Part shown: in pieces, positions 33,005-42,354 of the stretch
How the letters are laid out: every line of letters begins with the position of its first letter
Position numbering within the stretch: the stretch's first letter is position 1
Source: Leeuwenhoekiella parthenopeia
GTDB taxonomy: Bacteria; Bacteroidota; Bacteroidia; Flavobacteriales; Flavobacteriaceae
Assembly (NCBI RefSeq): GCF_020782115.1
Contig: NZ_JAJGMW010000026.1
Location: 1 to 64,000, forward strand
DNA length: 64,000 nucleotides
Direction of reading: 5' to 3'
Program-made: the position numbers and the translations under genes
Notes under the pieces: generated by a model
What the model was told of the DNA's origin: nothing
What the model saw: the letters and a program-made list of their open reading frames with translations, nothing else
The model's database searches: none

Positions 33005-35584
33005 TTAATCCATCCAATCCTGTTTTGGTGTTCCTTTTAAATAATGGTCAAACCATCCCAGATGCCTGTTATACAAGTCCTTTCGAGCAATCGTATTATT
33101 AATACCATGTCCTTCATCAGGATATACTAAGAGCACGTGTTCCTTTTCCAATCGTCTTAAAGCCTGATACAATTCCCGGCTTTGCGTCCATTCAATATTG
33201 GGGTCTTTAATACCTGTCCACGTCAACAAGGGGGTATTGAGATAAGCTGCCTGATGCACGGTTGAATTAGCCAGATATGCCTCCGGGAACTCATAAAAGC
33301 CTTTATCAAACCGCCACTGATGATTTTCGAACCGAGAGTAGGCAGACTCAAGAATGAAATTCAGATAACCCAGATAATGGCTTACTAAATCGGTGACCGG
33401 GTTTCCGATTATTGCAGTAGCATATCTATCGGTTTGGGTAAGTATAAAACCGGCTTCAGAGGCTCCATATGATACACCCATCAAACCTACAGCTTCGGGG
33501 TTGATTGAAGCCTTTTCCTCGGCTTTATCTACAGCAGCCCCTACACAGTTAACTGCCGAAATCCCGAATGCGTTCAATTCATAGCGAATATCAGGCCGCA
33601 GAACAAAATATCCGTTGAGATTTAAATCTACTGGTTCTATTCTGCCGCGTTGAAAGGTTAATGAGGGCAGATGATAATCGTGTAGTTTTTTTGAATTGAG
33701 CTCATAAATATCTACGATCATAGGGTAGCTTTTTGAAGGATCATAATTTACTGGATAATGCAATGCCCCTAGAAGTTTGTGCCCTCCCTGCCAATAGGTA
33801 ATCAGTTCAGACCGGGCCTTATAGTAATCCTGCTCGTGACGATTGCTTTGCTCAACAGTTTTAACTGCTTTCTGATTCAGGTTGCAATACATTAAACGGG
33901 TAGGATGGTCTGCAGATTCCTGTTTAAATATACACTGCCTTCCTGACTGGTCCTCTTGTAGATCATAGAGCTTTAAAGAATAATAACTTAAAAAGGTTTC
34001 GTCCTGGGCCTCCCTTAAACTGGTAATACCCATTTCATAAGTATCCAGGTTTTTAACCAGCAGTAATGGGTTTGAGTCAAGCTCTGCCAGCTGGGTTTGA
34101 AAGTTTAGTTTTTCATATACACTTACCCGTCGTACAGGACTCCTGGGCAAACGAAACTGTAGGTTTCTACGCTGTCCATCTGTAAGTTTAGTGCGTACCC
34201 CAGTTTTAATATTCACCTTCCAGATATCCCAGTTGTCGTATAGTAAAATAGCTTCATCGCCTTCTGTGAAATAGGGTACTTCATAAGGAGGCGGTATGCC
34301 GCTTCGGTCATAGGTAGTATCATAAGCGGGGATTTCCCATCCTTGGGTAAGGTTAAGATGCTTTTCCGTTTTGATATCATAAATCCACCAGTGTTTATTT
34401 TTAAAATAACAGATGTACTTTCCTTCAGGCGAACCACAAAAACTATTTTCTATAAAAGGCAGGCTGTCAACAATTCGCCTGCTTTGACCTGTTTCTAAAT
34501 CAAGAAGATTGAGGTCCATAATAACTTCCCGGGTCTTGAACTTAGGCAGATATTGAGTACTATTGTAAGTTATGGCATAGCGCTGTTTGGGAATAAGGAG
34601 TGAAAAAGGCTGCTCTTTAGATTCCACAGGCAATACTTGCTTTTTTTGAGGCTTCCATACCATTAACCGAACTCCATTTTCGATCCAGTCATAATTGGGG
34701 CTTTCAATTTCGGTCCATGGGGCTTTGGCCTTCCATACTTGTACGTTAGCCATTTGAATGGTATCTCTTGCAGCTCCAGTTTCCGTAAGGGGTAATGCTT
34801 TAAAGAATACGCGGCGGTTATCTGCTGATATCCCAAAATCAGAACTGCTACCCTTGTAAAAACTAAACCCATCCAGTTGAGCCTCGTTTAAGGTAAACAC
34901 CTCGGTATCTAAATTTACATAAAGCAGACTGTTTCCGTTTTCCTCTTCCCGTAACACGGTAAAGGATTTTCCGTTTGGGTTCCAATGTATTGCCTTAAAT
35001 GTTCCCGTAGTCGTAAGCTTCTGTATTATCTGAAAATCCTGTTCCAGATTGAGAACTTGTAATTCGGTACCTTGATCATTCTGTAATACCACAACGGCAT
35101 GCTCCGTGAGTTCGTTAAAATAGACCTCTTTTAAATGCGTTAGCAGAAGCGGAGTTCCTTTTTCTAAATGAAGGAATTGGCCTTTAAGCTCCTTCTTATT
35201 TCTTAAAAGCAAATGGGAGCCACTAGTACTAAAGGATGCTTCACTATAGCCTTCAAAGGTCTTAATCGTATTGTTTTTCAGATTAACCAGGTTCACTTCT
35301 TCAGTGGTTTTAAAGCTTGCCCAGTTACTGTTATTGGAGAACTGAAGGCCCTGCCCATTGGGGATTTCGTGCCTGCGTTCGGTTTCGACGTTTACCAGTA
35401 CCAGCGTGTCGTTACCTTTTTCATAATGCCGCTTATACGTAACCCAACGACCATCCGGTGACAGACCCTCATTTGAGAGCTTATACCACTTGGTTAGATC
35501 ATCCGCATTCAGATAAGGAGTTTCCTGAGCTATGCCCCGGGATAGACCCAGGAGGATGATTATATATACTCTACAATACTTCAT
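33005..35584 (-). CDS. S9 (prolyl oligopeptidase) family secreted peptidase
   Basis: 859 residues with a signal peptide ending GIAQ. Residues about 30-600 form a beta-propeller (repeats such as DGRWVTYKRHYE, SPEGKYICYFKNKHWWIYDIKT). The catalytic alpha/beta-hydrolase domain has the nucleophile in GLMGVSYGASEAG (Ser about 704), aspartate in TGIKDPNIEW and histidine in YPDEGHGI, a full triad. It is coupled to the SusD gene: its ATG shares a base with the SusD TGA (TGATG). Peptidases of this type cut short peptides, so together with SusC/SusD it suggests peptide rather than glycan uptake. The ATG at 35584 fits both the signal peptide and the coupling. Confidence 0.88.
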   Translation of the reverse strand: MKYCRVYIIILLGLSRGIAQETPYLNADDLTKWYKLSNEGLSPDGRWVTYKRHYEKGNDTLVLVNVETERRHEIPNGQGLQFSNNSNWASFKTTEEVNLVNLKNNTIKTFEGYSEASFSTSGSHLLLRNKKELKGQFLHLEKGTPLLLTHLKEVYFNELTEHAVVVLQNDQGTELQVLNLEQDFQIIQKLTTTGTFKAIHWNPNGKSFTVLREEENGNSLLYVNLDTEVFTLNEAQLDGFSFYKGSSSDFGISADNRRVFFKALPLTETGAARDTIQMANVQVWKAKAPWTEIESPNYDWIENGVRLMVWKPQKKQVLPVESKEQPFSLLIPKQRYAITYNSTQYLPKFKTREVIMDLNLLDLETGQSRRIVDSLPFIENSFCGSPEGKYICYFKNKHWWIYDIKTEKHLNLTQGWEIPAYDTTYDRSGIPPPYEVPYFTEGDEAILLYDNWDIWKVNIKTGVRTKLTDGQRRNLQFRLPRSPVRRVSVYEKLNFQTQLAELDSNPLLLVKNLDTYEMGITSLREAQDETFLSYYSLKLYDLQEDQSGRQCIFKQESADHPTRLMYCNLNQKAVKTVEQSNRHEQDYYKARSELITYWQGGHKLLGALHYPVNYDPSKSYPMIVDIYELNSKKLHDYHLPSLTFQRGRIEPVDLNLNGYFVLRPDIRYELNAFGISAVNCVGAAVDKAEEKASINPEAVGLMGVSYGASEAGFILTQTDRYATAIIGNPVTDLVSHYLGYLNFILESAYSRFENHQWRFDKGFYEFPEAYLANSTVHQAAYLNTPLLTWTGIKDPNIEWTQSRELYQALRRLEKEHVLLVYPDEGHGINNTIARKDLYNRHLGWFDHYLKGTPKQDWMD

Positions 35585-36984
35585 CAGTAACCGGGATTTT
35601 GAGGTAGTAAATTCGGGTTGAGTACAAGCTCAGCATCTGGAAGAGGTAATTTGATCTTATAAGGCTCCCATCCGCTTTTATAGGATAAAGTAGCATCAGC
35701 CGCATCAAAGCGTTTGAGGTCAAAAAACCGATGGCCGTATTCGGTAAACAATTCATGGCGTCGTTCCTGTAAAATGGCAGCGAGCAATTGCTCCTGAGTA
35801 GTGGGCTCCAGATCGGGCAGATCTGCACGCGTGCGTATAGCATTTAAATCGATGGCTGCAGCTTCCAGTTGCCCCAGCCGTGCCTGTGCTTCGGAGCGTA
35901 TTAAATACTGTTCACCTATACGTAAAAGAATGCTGTACTCAAGGGTACGGGCCGTGTTGCGGTTTTCCTGGTACTTATGGGGAAAGTATCGTGCTGCTTC
36001 GCCTTCCCCAACCTTTCCGATCCATTGCTGCAGGCGCTGATCCTGAACTTCAAAACTGCTTATTAGTTTGGAGGTTAGGGCTGTTCTGGGAGGAGGAAGG
36101 GATTCAAATACATAGTTTGCAGCTTCGTAGGTGTTGGCACCTTCAGCACCTGGACTGAATTGCAAAAGGACGGCCTGACTATTTTTTAGAAAAACCTCAC
36201 TCAAAGGGAGATCTACCTTATACAAGGGGTTTTCAATCACCTGGCTTGCCTGGGCGATGGCCTGATCCCAATCTCCTGAATACAGGTATACCCTGGCTAA
36301 TAATGCAGTAGCAACAGCCTGATTAGGGCGTACCCGTTCTGAGGAAGGGTATGCTTCAGGTAAAAGGTTTTTAGCCATTTTCAAATCTTGTATGAGCTTT
36401 TCAAAAACTGCTTCTTCAGAGCTTTTGGCTATGTTGGTATTTTCAACATAGTTAGTGCCGGTCACATATGGGATTTCACCAAAAAGTTGTTGCAGGTACA
36501 GATGCAGTAAAGCTCGTAGAAAATAGGCTTCACCCTGGATTTGAATGGCAAACGCCTCAGATAACTTATCGTTATCTGTAGTGTAAGCTATAATATCATT
36601 TAAAGCATAAATCTGGCTGTAGCTATGTTCCCAGAGCTGCTCTATAAAAGGGGTTTCGGGTAAGACATTGTTCTCATAAAAAACCAAAACATTAGCACGA
36701 CTGGTCAAATATAAATCCAGTTCATCGGTATAGTGGGCCATTAAATTTCCTACGCCAGCATCTTTCCCGGTTAGCATACCACCCTCTCTTAAATTTGCGT
36801 AAACGTTGAGCAGGGCAGCGTTGGTGGTACCTTCATCTGCAAATACGGTTTCTGCTGTAATCTGCGTGTTGGGCAGATCGGTTTCCATAAAGGCTTCGCA
36901 GGCATAAACACTGCATACCAGTAAACAGAGAATGCTTTTATATAATAATGAATGCACTTGTGTAGATTTTAGTATTCGTTTCAT
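35584..36984 (-). CDS. SusD/RagB-family lipoprotein (second locus)
   Basis: 466 residues. Signal peptide with lipobox CSVYAC (cysteine about 29), then the SusD opening FMETDLPNTQITAETVFADEGTTNAAL, TPR-like helices IQGEAYFLRALLHLYLQQLFGEIP and AQARLGQLEAAAIDLNAIRTRADL, and the RagB ending LQERRHELFTEYGHRFFDLKRF. It is shorter than the first SusD and closer to the RagB type that serves peptides. It follows SusC after 11 bases and overlaps the peptidase start. Confidence 0.93.
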   Translation of the reverse strand: MKRILKSTQVHSLLYKSILCLLVCSVYACEAFMETDLPNTQITAETVFADEGTTNAALLNVYANLREGGMLTGKDAGVGNLMAHYTDELDLYLTSRANVLVFYENNVLPETPFIEQLWEHSYSQIYALNDIIAYTTDNDKLSEAFAIQIQGEAYFLRALLHLYLQQLFGEIPYVTGTNYVENTNIAKSSEEAVFEKLIQDLKMAKNLLPEAYPSSERVRPNQAVATALLARVYLYSGDWDQAIAQASQVIENPLYKVDLPLSEVFLKNSQAVLLQFSPGAEGANTYEAANYVFESLPPPRTALTSKLISSFEVQDQRLQQWIGKVGEGEAARYFPHKYQENRNTARTLEYSILLRIGEQYLIRSEAQARLGQLEAAAIDLNAIRTRADLPDLEPTTQEQLLAAILQERRHELFTEYGHRFFDLKRFDAADATLSYKSGWEPYKIKLPLPDAELVLNPNLLPQNPGY

Positions 36985-36995
36985 AAGAGTGTCAA

Positions 36996-39900
36996 TTAAA
37001 AGTTAGCCTGTAACCCAAGGGTTAAAAAACGTAATGGCGGCAGGTTGTCTATACGCTGGGTTTCAGGGTCTGAACCTGCATATCGGGTTAAAGTCACGAG
37101 GTTTTGTCCCTGAACATAAATGCGAGCATCCACACCTTGAAGGAGGCTTTCCGGAAGTTTATAGGAAAAAGAAGCATTTTTAAGCCGTATATAGGAAGCA
37201 TCGGTAACCGAGGCGCTGCTGTTCCGGTAATTGGAAAAAGCACGAACGGCATCGCTATCCCCACCCGCAGTGAGCTTTTGAAAGGGAGCTTCGTCCTGCG
37301 GCTGTTGCCAGCGGTTGAGAAGCGCAATGGGTTGATTTGAAAGGATACCGGGTCTTGATCCGGTGGCATAATAATTAGAACCCTGCTGCCTGGCAAACTG
37401 CAGCAGGAAGTTTAGTTCGAACGCCCCCCATTGCACCTGATTGCTAAGCCCTCCAAAGAAATCCGGATTCAAATCCACCACCAGTTGGCGGTCATTGGGA
37501 AAGCTGATGTTGCCATCCCCATCATAATCCTGAAATTCATAGATTCCGGTTTCTGGGTTAATGCCCGTATAGTGATATACTTTGCGAATGCTCAGGGGTT
37601 CACCCACCACATATTGATTGGCATAGGTAGAGCCTTCCAGATCGGGAAACGAAACCAGCTTATTTCTAAGAAACGAAATATTCAAAGAGGTATTCCAATT
37701 AAAGCGATTTTTTTGAAAATTCACAGTACTCAGTTCAAACTCCCATCCGGTGTTTTCTACGGTTGCATCTAGATTGGCTAGAATAGAACTAAAGCCCGTG
37801 GTTCCTGGCAGCGGTATTCCCACCAGTTGATTCCCGGATCGATTTTTAAAGTATGCCGTGTTTAGTAAAATGCGATTCTTTAAAAAACCAAGTTCAAGAG
37901 CTAATTCTAACTTTTTGTTCTCCTCCCAAGCAAAATCTGCATTAAACAGACGCGTAGGGGTGATGCCGGTTAGTCCCTGATACCGGTTTGTAGTAATGCT
38001 ATAAGTATCAAGAAATTGATAATCGCCTATCGCGTCACTCCCGGTAATCCCATAACTCCCACGTAGTTTACCAAAACTCCACCACGGCAACGCTTTTGAG
38101 AACGCCTCTTCCGTAAGAATCCAGGCAGCACCTATGGCACCAAAATTGGCAAACTGTTTACCCGGACCAAAACGACTGCTACCGTCTCTGCGTCCGGTAA
38201 GATTTAAAATATAGCGGTCTTTATATTTTAAATTTAATCTTCCAAACCCCGCAGTATACTTATAAGCAGTACTCCCGTTCTCCAATACAAAAATAAATGA
38301 GGCTGCACTTAAATTGGAAATCAGGCTGTTGTTGGAATAACCCTGACCGTATAATACGTTGCTACTCGTAGTTTGATTTTGAAAGGTGGCCCCCACTAAC
38401 GCATCCAGTTTCCAGTTTTGGGTATTCAGGGTATAATTAAGCTGAGGTTCTAATATCCAGGATTGATTACGGGTATCATTCGTAAAACGATACGAACGAT
38501 CACTTCCATATCCATATGCCGGATTGTAAAAGGTAGAAGGTACTTCTTTAGCCTCTGTCAAAAAACGATCATTAAAACCCAGGCTAGAGCTTACTTTTAA
38601 ATGGGTTGTTACTTGATATCCTATAACTGCATTTGCGATAAGGGTATGGTTTTTAGCCCGATAATCCTGTTCCAGCTGAGCCAGGGGATTGTCCCAAGTA
38701 CTATCTGCCCAGTTCAGCGAGCCATCTTCCGTATAAACATCGGGTGCATTGGGAGGCAGCATGCGTGCGTCACGGGTAAAATCATTTCCCGGTTGGTTAT
38801 TGTCATCAAAAGAGTAGGAAGTCGTCAGGTTGATACTGAATTTCTGATCTTCAGATTTGTGATTGAGATTGCTGTTTACTGTGAGTTTGTGATAGTTAAA
38901 ATCTCCGGGGAAAACCGAGGTTTCCCTTTGGTAACCGGCTCCCATTATAAAGCGGGTAGTTTCTGATCCTCCCGAAACCGATCCCTGAAGTGCAGAGGTA
39001 GTTGCTGTACCACCAATAAGGGTTTTCTGCCAATCGGTATATTTATTCGCATCCCATGTTCCATTAATGTCGTAGGCATTGGCAGGATAATCGGTTACCC
39101 CATCATTGGCGTAGGCTTCCCGCCGCATTTCCAGATACTGCTCCGTATTCATCAATTCCAAAGAACGGGTAACCTTGCCGCTACCGGTATAGGCCTGAAG
39201 GCTAAAGCGGGTCTTACCGGTTTTGGCCTGTTTGGTGGTGATCAGCACCACCCCGTTAGCCCCGCGCGAACCATAAATTGCTGTAGCATCAGCATCTTTT
39301 AAAATTTCAATACTTGAAATGCTGTACGGATTTAAGGTATTCAGGGGAGACATATTTGCTCCCGGCAGGAGAGTGGCAGAAACGTTGGTGTTGCTCAGGC
39401 TTTGTGAATTGTAAGGTACTCCATCAATAATATAAAGTGGTTCGTTACCACCAGCCCGTAAACTGTTTTGTCCCCGTATCTGAATATCAAAACCCCCTCC
39501 CGGTACTCCGGTGGTTTGGGTAATGTTTACCCCCGCCATCCTACCCTGCAATGCGGCTAGCGGATTGGTCACCGGTTGCCGCTCGATCTCCTCGGCGGTC
39601 ACCCGGGCGATACTACCCGTTTGTTCCCTGCGCGTGGTATTGTAATACCCGGCATTAATGGTCACCTCGCCCAGATCGGTAATATCCTGCTGCAATTGAA
39701 TAGTAAAGCTGGTTTGATTTCGTACCGGCAGTAATAGGGTTTTAAACCCGATATAGCTGATACGCAGGGTATCCTGAGGCGAGGCCTCCAGTTCAAAGGC
39801 TCCGTCCAGATCGGTCTGGGTACCGGTATTTGTGTTTGTAAGGGAAATACTTACCCCGGGAATGGGGTTGTCATTGGTATCGGTAACCCTTCCGGTTACC

Positions 39901-40007
39901 TGATTTTGAAGGGGTGAGGCACTGGCCCAAAAGGCACTCAGGCTCATTAAAAGGCATAAAAGCCCCGGCAACGCAGCCCCCGTAAGGCGCGTAGTCTTAT
40001 TTTTCAT
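36996..40007 (-). CDS. SusC/RagA-family TonB-dependent transporter (second locus)
   Basis: About 1003 residues from the ATG at 40007 (MKNKTTRLTGAALPGLLCLL, signal to ASAS); an ATG at 40031 would add eight residues ahead of the signal. Features are the carboxypeptidase-regulatory domain (VTGRVTDTNDNPIPGVSISL), plug motifs (NEPLYIIDGVPYN, EILKDADATAIYGSRGANGVVL), and a long barrel. It heads a leftward operon with SusD and the S9 peptidase. A strong hairpin sits 44-84 bases upstream of the start. Cargo is unknown; the peptidase context favours peptides. Confidence 0.94.
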   Translation of the reverse strand: MKNKTTRLTGAALPGLLCLLMSLSAFWASASPLQNQVTGRVTDTNDNPIPGVSISLTNTNTGTQTDLDGAFELEASPQDTLRISYIGFKTLLLPVRNQTSFTIQLQQDITDLGEVTINAGYYNTTRREQTGSIARVTAEEIERQPVTNPLAALQGRMAGVNITQTTGVPGGGFDIQIRGQNSLRAGGNEPLYIIDGVPYNSQSLSNTNVSATLLPGANMSPLNTLNPYSISSIEILKDADATAIYGSRGANGVVLITTKQAKTGKTRFSLQAYTGSGKVTRSLELMNTEQYLEMRREAYANDGVTDYPANAYDINGTWDANKYTDWQKTLIGGTATTSALQGSVSGGSETTRFIMGAGYQRETSVFPGDFNYHKLTVNSNLNHKSEDQKFSINLTTSYSFDDNNQPGNDFTRDARMLPPNAPDVYTEDGSLNWADSTWDNPLAQLEQDYRAKNHTLIANAVIGYQVTTHLKVSSSLGFNDRFLTEAKEVPSTFYNPAYGYGSDRSYRFTNDTRNQSWILEPQLNYTLNTQNWKLDALVGATFQNQTTSSNVLYGQGYSNNSLISNLSAASFIFVLENGSTAYKYTAGFGRLNLKYKDRYILNLTGRRDGSSRFGPGKQFANFGAIGAAWILTEEAFSKALPWWSFGKLRGSYGITGSDAIGDYQFLDTYSITTNRYQGLTGITPTRLFNADFAWEENKKLELALELGFLKNRILLNTAYFKNRSGNQLVGIPLPGTTGFSSILANLDATVENTGWEFELSTVNFQKNRFNWNTSLNISFLRNKLVSFPDLEGSTYANQYVVGEPLSIRKVYHYTGINPETGIYEFQDYDGDGNISFPNDRQLVVDLNPDFFGGLSNQVQWGAFELNFLLQFARQQGSNYYATGSRPGILSNQPIALLNRWQQPQDEAPFQKLTAGGDSDAVRAFSNYRNSSASVTDASYIRLKNASFSYKLPESLLQGVDARIYVQGQNLVTLTRYAGSDPETQRIDNLPPLRFLTLGLQANF

Positions 40008-40050
40008 AACTTCGTCGTGTATATTAAACAATCAGTTTGTTTAAGCTCAC

Positions 40051-40091
40051 GCCTTCCCCGCCAGACGCCAATCTTTGGGGAAGGCTTTTTT
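40051..40091 (+). terminator. Terminator-like hairpin in the second susC leader (right-facing)
   Basis: GCCTTCCCC (40051-40059) pairs perfectly with GGGGAAGGC (40077-40085), followed on the plus strand by TTTTTT. No rightward gene ends here, so it may terminate an antisense RNA from the susC start region, or simply be a stem in the susC 5-prime leader (where it has no T-run). Confidence 0.55.
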
Positions 40092-41063
40092 GCTTATGAG
40101 ACTTACTAAAAAGTTGTTCAGCAATGACTTGTCAGTCTGAGCTTGTCGAATGTCAGTCTGAGCCTGTCGAAGACCATTTTGTTATCAATAGTTTAATCTT
40201 ACCCAGCTTGACAGCTTAAATTTACTTTTTAGCGCGTCTCTTTTCTCTCTTTCACAGACCGCAGGGTCTGCCAGCTCTTTTTTTTATGGCTAATTGAAAC
40301 GTTCTATAGCAATGTTCTAAAATTTACTTCTTAAACTTTCTTTTCTCAGTATAGCAGGAAGTTTCCGTTGTACTCGCTTGATTCCTTTCTTTTGTCTTGA
40401 TACAAAAGAAACAAAAGATCAAGGCTCACAAGACGGTGTCTAAATTTATCGTTCGCTGCACTGCATGCGCTTAACTCACCCGCTCTGGCGGCCTCAAACA
40501 GAACCGCCTGCTACGTTACGCTCACTTCAAATTTTACGATACCTTCTTGTAGGCCGTTTCCAAAATTGGAACTAAGAATATCATTCTTTAGTTCGCCCTC
40601 GGTTCAGAATAGCCGCAGGAAGCTCCGAGATTCAGGAGCGATAGCGACGCGGAGCTGACAAGGCGGTTTTCGCCCTTAAGGCGAAAAATTCCTAAGCGAG
40701 GGGCTCTTTTCTTTTGGTTCGTTTTCTTTGGAGAAGCAAAGAAAATGAACAGAACATCCTTAGAATCTGTAATTACACATATCCGAAGGATTTCCTTAAA
40801 CAGGCAATTGCAATCAAGGAGAATCGCGAGCTAAAGAAAATGAACAAAACATGCTATAGAACCTAAAAATCTCCTCAGATCAAGCTAATGCTATCGTGAA
40901 AAACAAATACAACACCTCGTATATACCATAGGCAAAATCACTTTTAAAAATTAAACACCTCACCCCGTGCGGGATGTTGACCACTTTGGCCTGAATGATG
41001 TAGGGGAATTAAAGAGGAACTGACGCAGACAGGTAAAAAAAGTACCTGTTTTTCATAATACTA
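40092..41063. other. Long non-coding region between the second susC and the XRE gene
   Basis: About 1 kb without a credible gene. It contains two short GTCAGTCTGAGCTTGTCGAA-type repeats near 40130-40175, dispersed repeat A copy 2 (40528-40765), and a GC-rich palindromic CCCCGTGCGGG around 40963-40973. The rest is low-complexity. Confidence 0.55.
40528..40765. repeat. Dispersed structured repeat A, copy 2
   Basis: Core 40596-40755: outer stem CCCTCG (40596-40601)/CGAGGG (40697-40702); hairpin AGCTCCG (40621-40627)/CGGAGCT (40650-40656); hairpin TTTTCGCC (40667-40674)/GGCGAAAA (40680-40687) with loop CTTAA; hairpin TTTTCTTTG (40732-40740)/CAAAGAAAA (40747-40755). The similarity with copy 1 begins earlier, at about 40528. 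Confidence 0.85.
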
Positions 41064-41130
41064 AAACTTCTACCCGGATAGAAGTTTCGTGCACTGCTTG
41101 CTTTTTGTACATCAGGCAGGTATGCAGTGC
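41064..41130. promoter_or_regulatory. Two tandem inverted repeats upstream of the XRE gene
   Basis: AAACTTCTA (41064-41072) pairs with TAGAAGTTT (41079-41087), loop CCCGGA; then GCACTGC (41091-41097) pairs with GCAGTGC (41124-41130). They lie 96-162 bases before the XRE start and may be operator sites or a structured leader. Confidence 0.45.
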
Positions 41131-41225
41131 CTTTATTATGAGGTAAATATAAAATAATTATGAATAACAACAAATACTTATTGAAATATATTTTTTGTTG
41201 CCAAACAGATTACTCTATTTGAGCT

Positions 41226-41708
41226 ATGTCAAGATATAAAGACAAGCCAAATCTGGTACAACTGGGAGCTAACCTGACAAAACAACGCGAAGCATTGCAG
41301 TTGTCTGTGGAAGATGTTTCAGAAATGACCGGTTTTTCTGCACAAACCATTCGAAATATCGAAGCTGGTGAGGAGAGCTCCTTGTCATATGTCATTGCGA
41401 TCTGTCAGGCACTCGATTTACACCCTACTAAAGCTTTTGACTTTCCGATTAAATTGGAACCTCGATATAAGTTATCTGCTACACGTGCTGAAAAAACAAG
41501 ACTTACGCAACGCATTGACGGATTTGTTGCTAGTGATTATTTCAATCAGGGACGAACGGCTAAAGATGTGGTTTCAGAACTGAACGAAGTTTATCAGATA
41601 CAAACGACTACCTCGGCTGTGTCTGTGATTTTAAAGCGCAAGGTAGACGAACAGGTTTTAAAAATTGCTCAGGACGGACAACAGCGTATCTACAAAAAGA
41701 GTTTATAG
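41226..41708 (+). CDS. XRE-family helix-turn-helix regulator
   Basis: 160 residues, no signal. Residues about 10-65 are a HTH_3/XRE domain: LGANLTKQREALQLSVEDVSEMTGFSAQTIRNIEAGEESS. Residues 85-155 form a second small helical domain (DYFNQGRTAKDVVSELNEVYQ, TTSAVSVILKRKVDEQ) that resembles a second DNA-binding module. The target is unknown; autoregulation through the palindromes at 41064-41130 is possible. It converges with a small conserved gene and borders the repeat-rich region, with no toxin partner in the same direction. Confidence 0.8.
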   Translation: MSRYKDKPNLVQLGANLTKQREALQLSVEDVSEMTGFSAQTIRNIEAGEESSLSYVIAICQALDLHPTKAFDFPIKLEPRYKLSATRAEKTRLTQRIDGFVASDYFNQGRTAKDVVSELNEVYQIQTTTSAVSVILKRKVDEQVLKIAQDGQQRIYKKSL

Positions 41709-41738
41709 TTTTACCCTTATTCCGCGCTCAACAAGTTC

Positions 41739-41759
41739 GCGCGCGATTGTATCGCGCGC
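41739..41759. repeat. GCGCGAT palindrome (one of three)
   Basis: GCGCGCGAT, loop TGT, ATCGCGCGC (41739-41759). Weaker relatives lie in other gaps at about 12168-12183 and 25639-25654. Without a T-run it is not a typical terminator. Here it lies between two convergent genes. Confidence 0.6.
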
Positions 41760-41796
41760 ACTTGATAGTTTTCTATTCCCTTTCCCTGGCGATGCC

Positions 41797-41991
41797 TTAA
41801 TCCAGATAGTCAAACAAATCTTCAGCATTCAGGCCACAATAACTCGCAAACTCATAAACCGTCACAAACTGATGGGGTTCTTTGCGTAAAAACACCTTGA
41901 TATCCGCCAACAATTGTCGCCCGTAGCGCTCACTCTTACCGGTGATACACTGTACATCTTTAGGAAAAACACACAGGCGTTTGGTTTTCAT
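41797..41991 (-). CDS. Small conserved Bacteroidota protein, unknown function
   Basis: 64 residues from the ATG at 41991 (MKTKRLCVFPKDVQCITGKS), preferred over an ATG nine bases earlier because relatives that I recall start this way. The sequence is highly patterned: KSERYGRQLLADIKVFLRKEPHQFVTVYEFASYCGL, with a C-terminal LNAEDLFDYLD. It has the look of a small DNA-binding or recombination-directionality-like helical protein, but no family function is known to me. It converges with the XRE gene. Confidence 0.65.
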   Translation of the reverse strand: MKTKRLCVFPKDVQCITGKSERYGRQLLADIKVFLRKEPHQFVTVYEFASYCGLNAEDLFDYLD

Positions 41992-42111
41992 ACTTGACAA
42001 GTATCTCTAATGACCTTACAAACCTCCACAGAAAAAACCACAATCCTTCCCTACCTCTTTCGTACTACCGATAAAATTTAACATTAGCAAAAGATAAAAT
42101 GTGTTGCAAAG

Positions 42112-42354
42112 TGTCACTTCGAGTGCCGGACGAGGTCTGTGACCGAGTCCGGTATATCGAGAAGTGTTACTGCCAGCTGTCACCCTGAGCCTGTCGAAGG
42201 GACAGTCGAGAAGTGTCACTTCGAGTGCCGGACGAGGTCTGCGACCGAGACCGGTGTATCGAGAAGCCTGGAAAACGACGAATATACTAACTACTAATAC
42301 TTCTCGATACCACGAAGCTGCGCTCCCGCTCTGCTTCATCTACTCGAAGTGACA
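42112..42354. repeat. Nested inverted-repeat element B, copy 1 (with an extra half unit)
   Basis: TGTCACTTCGAGTG at 42214-42227 pairs with ACTCGAAGTGACA at 42342-42354; inside, TATCGAGAAG pairs with CTTCTCGATA. A further half unit with CACTTCGAGTGCCGGACGAGG precedes it from 42112. Confidence 0.75.

Noticed and set aside
40960-41015. CCCCGTGCGGG with following sequence resembling remnants of an IS21-type element
   Set aside because: Too short and without an open frame or terminal repeat to support a mobile element.
42016-42339. A 107-codon minus-strand frame with internal repeats
   Set aside because: The repeated peptide (TSRYTGLG..RPRPALEVTL) comes directly from the DNA repeat elements, not from a protein.
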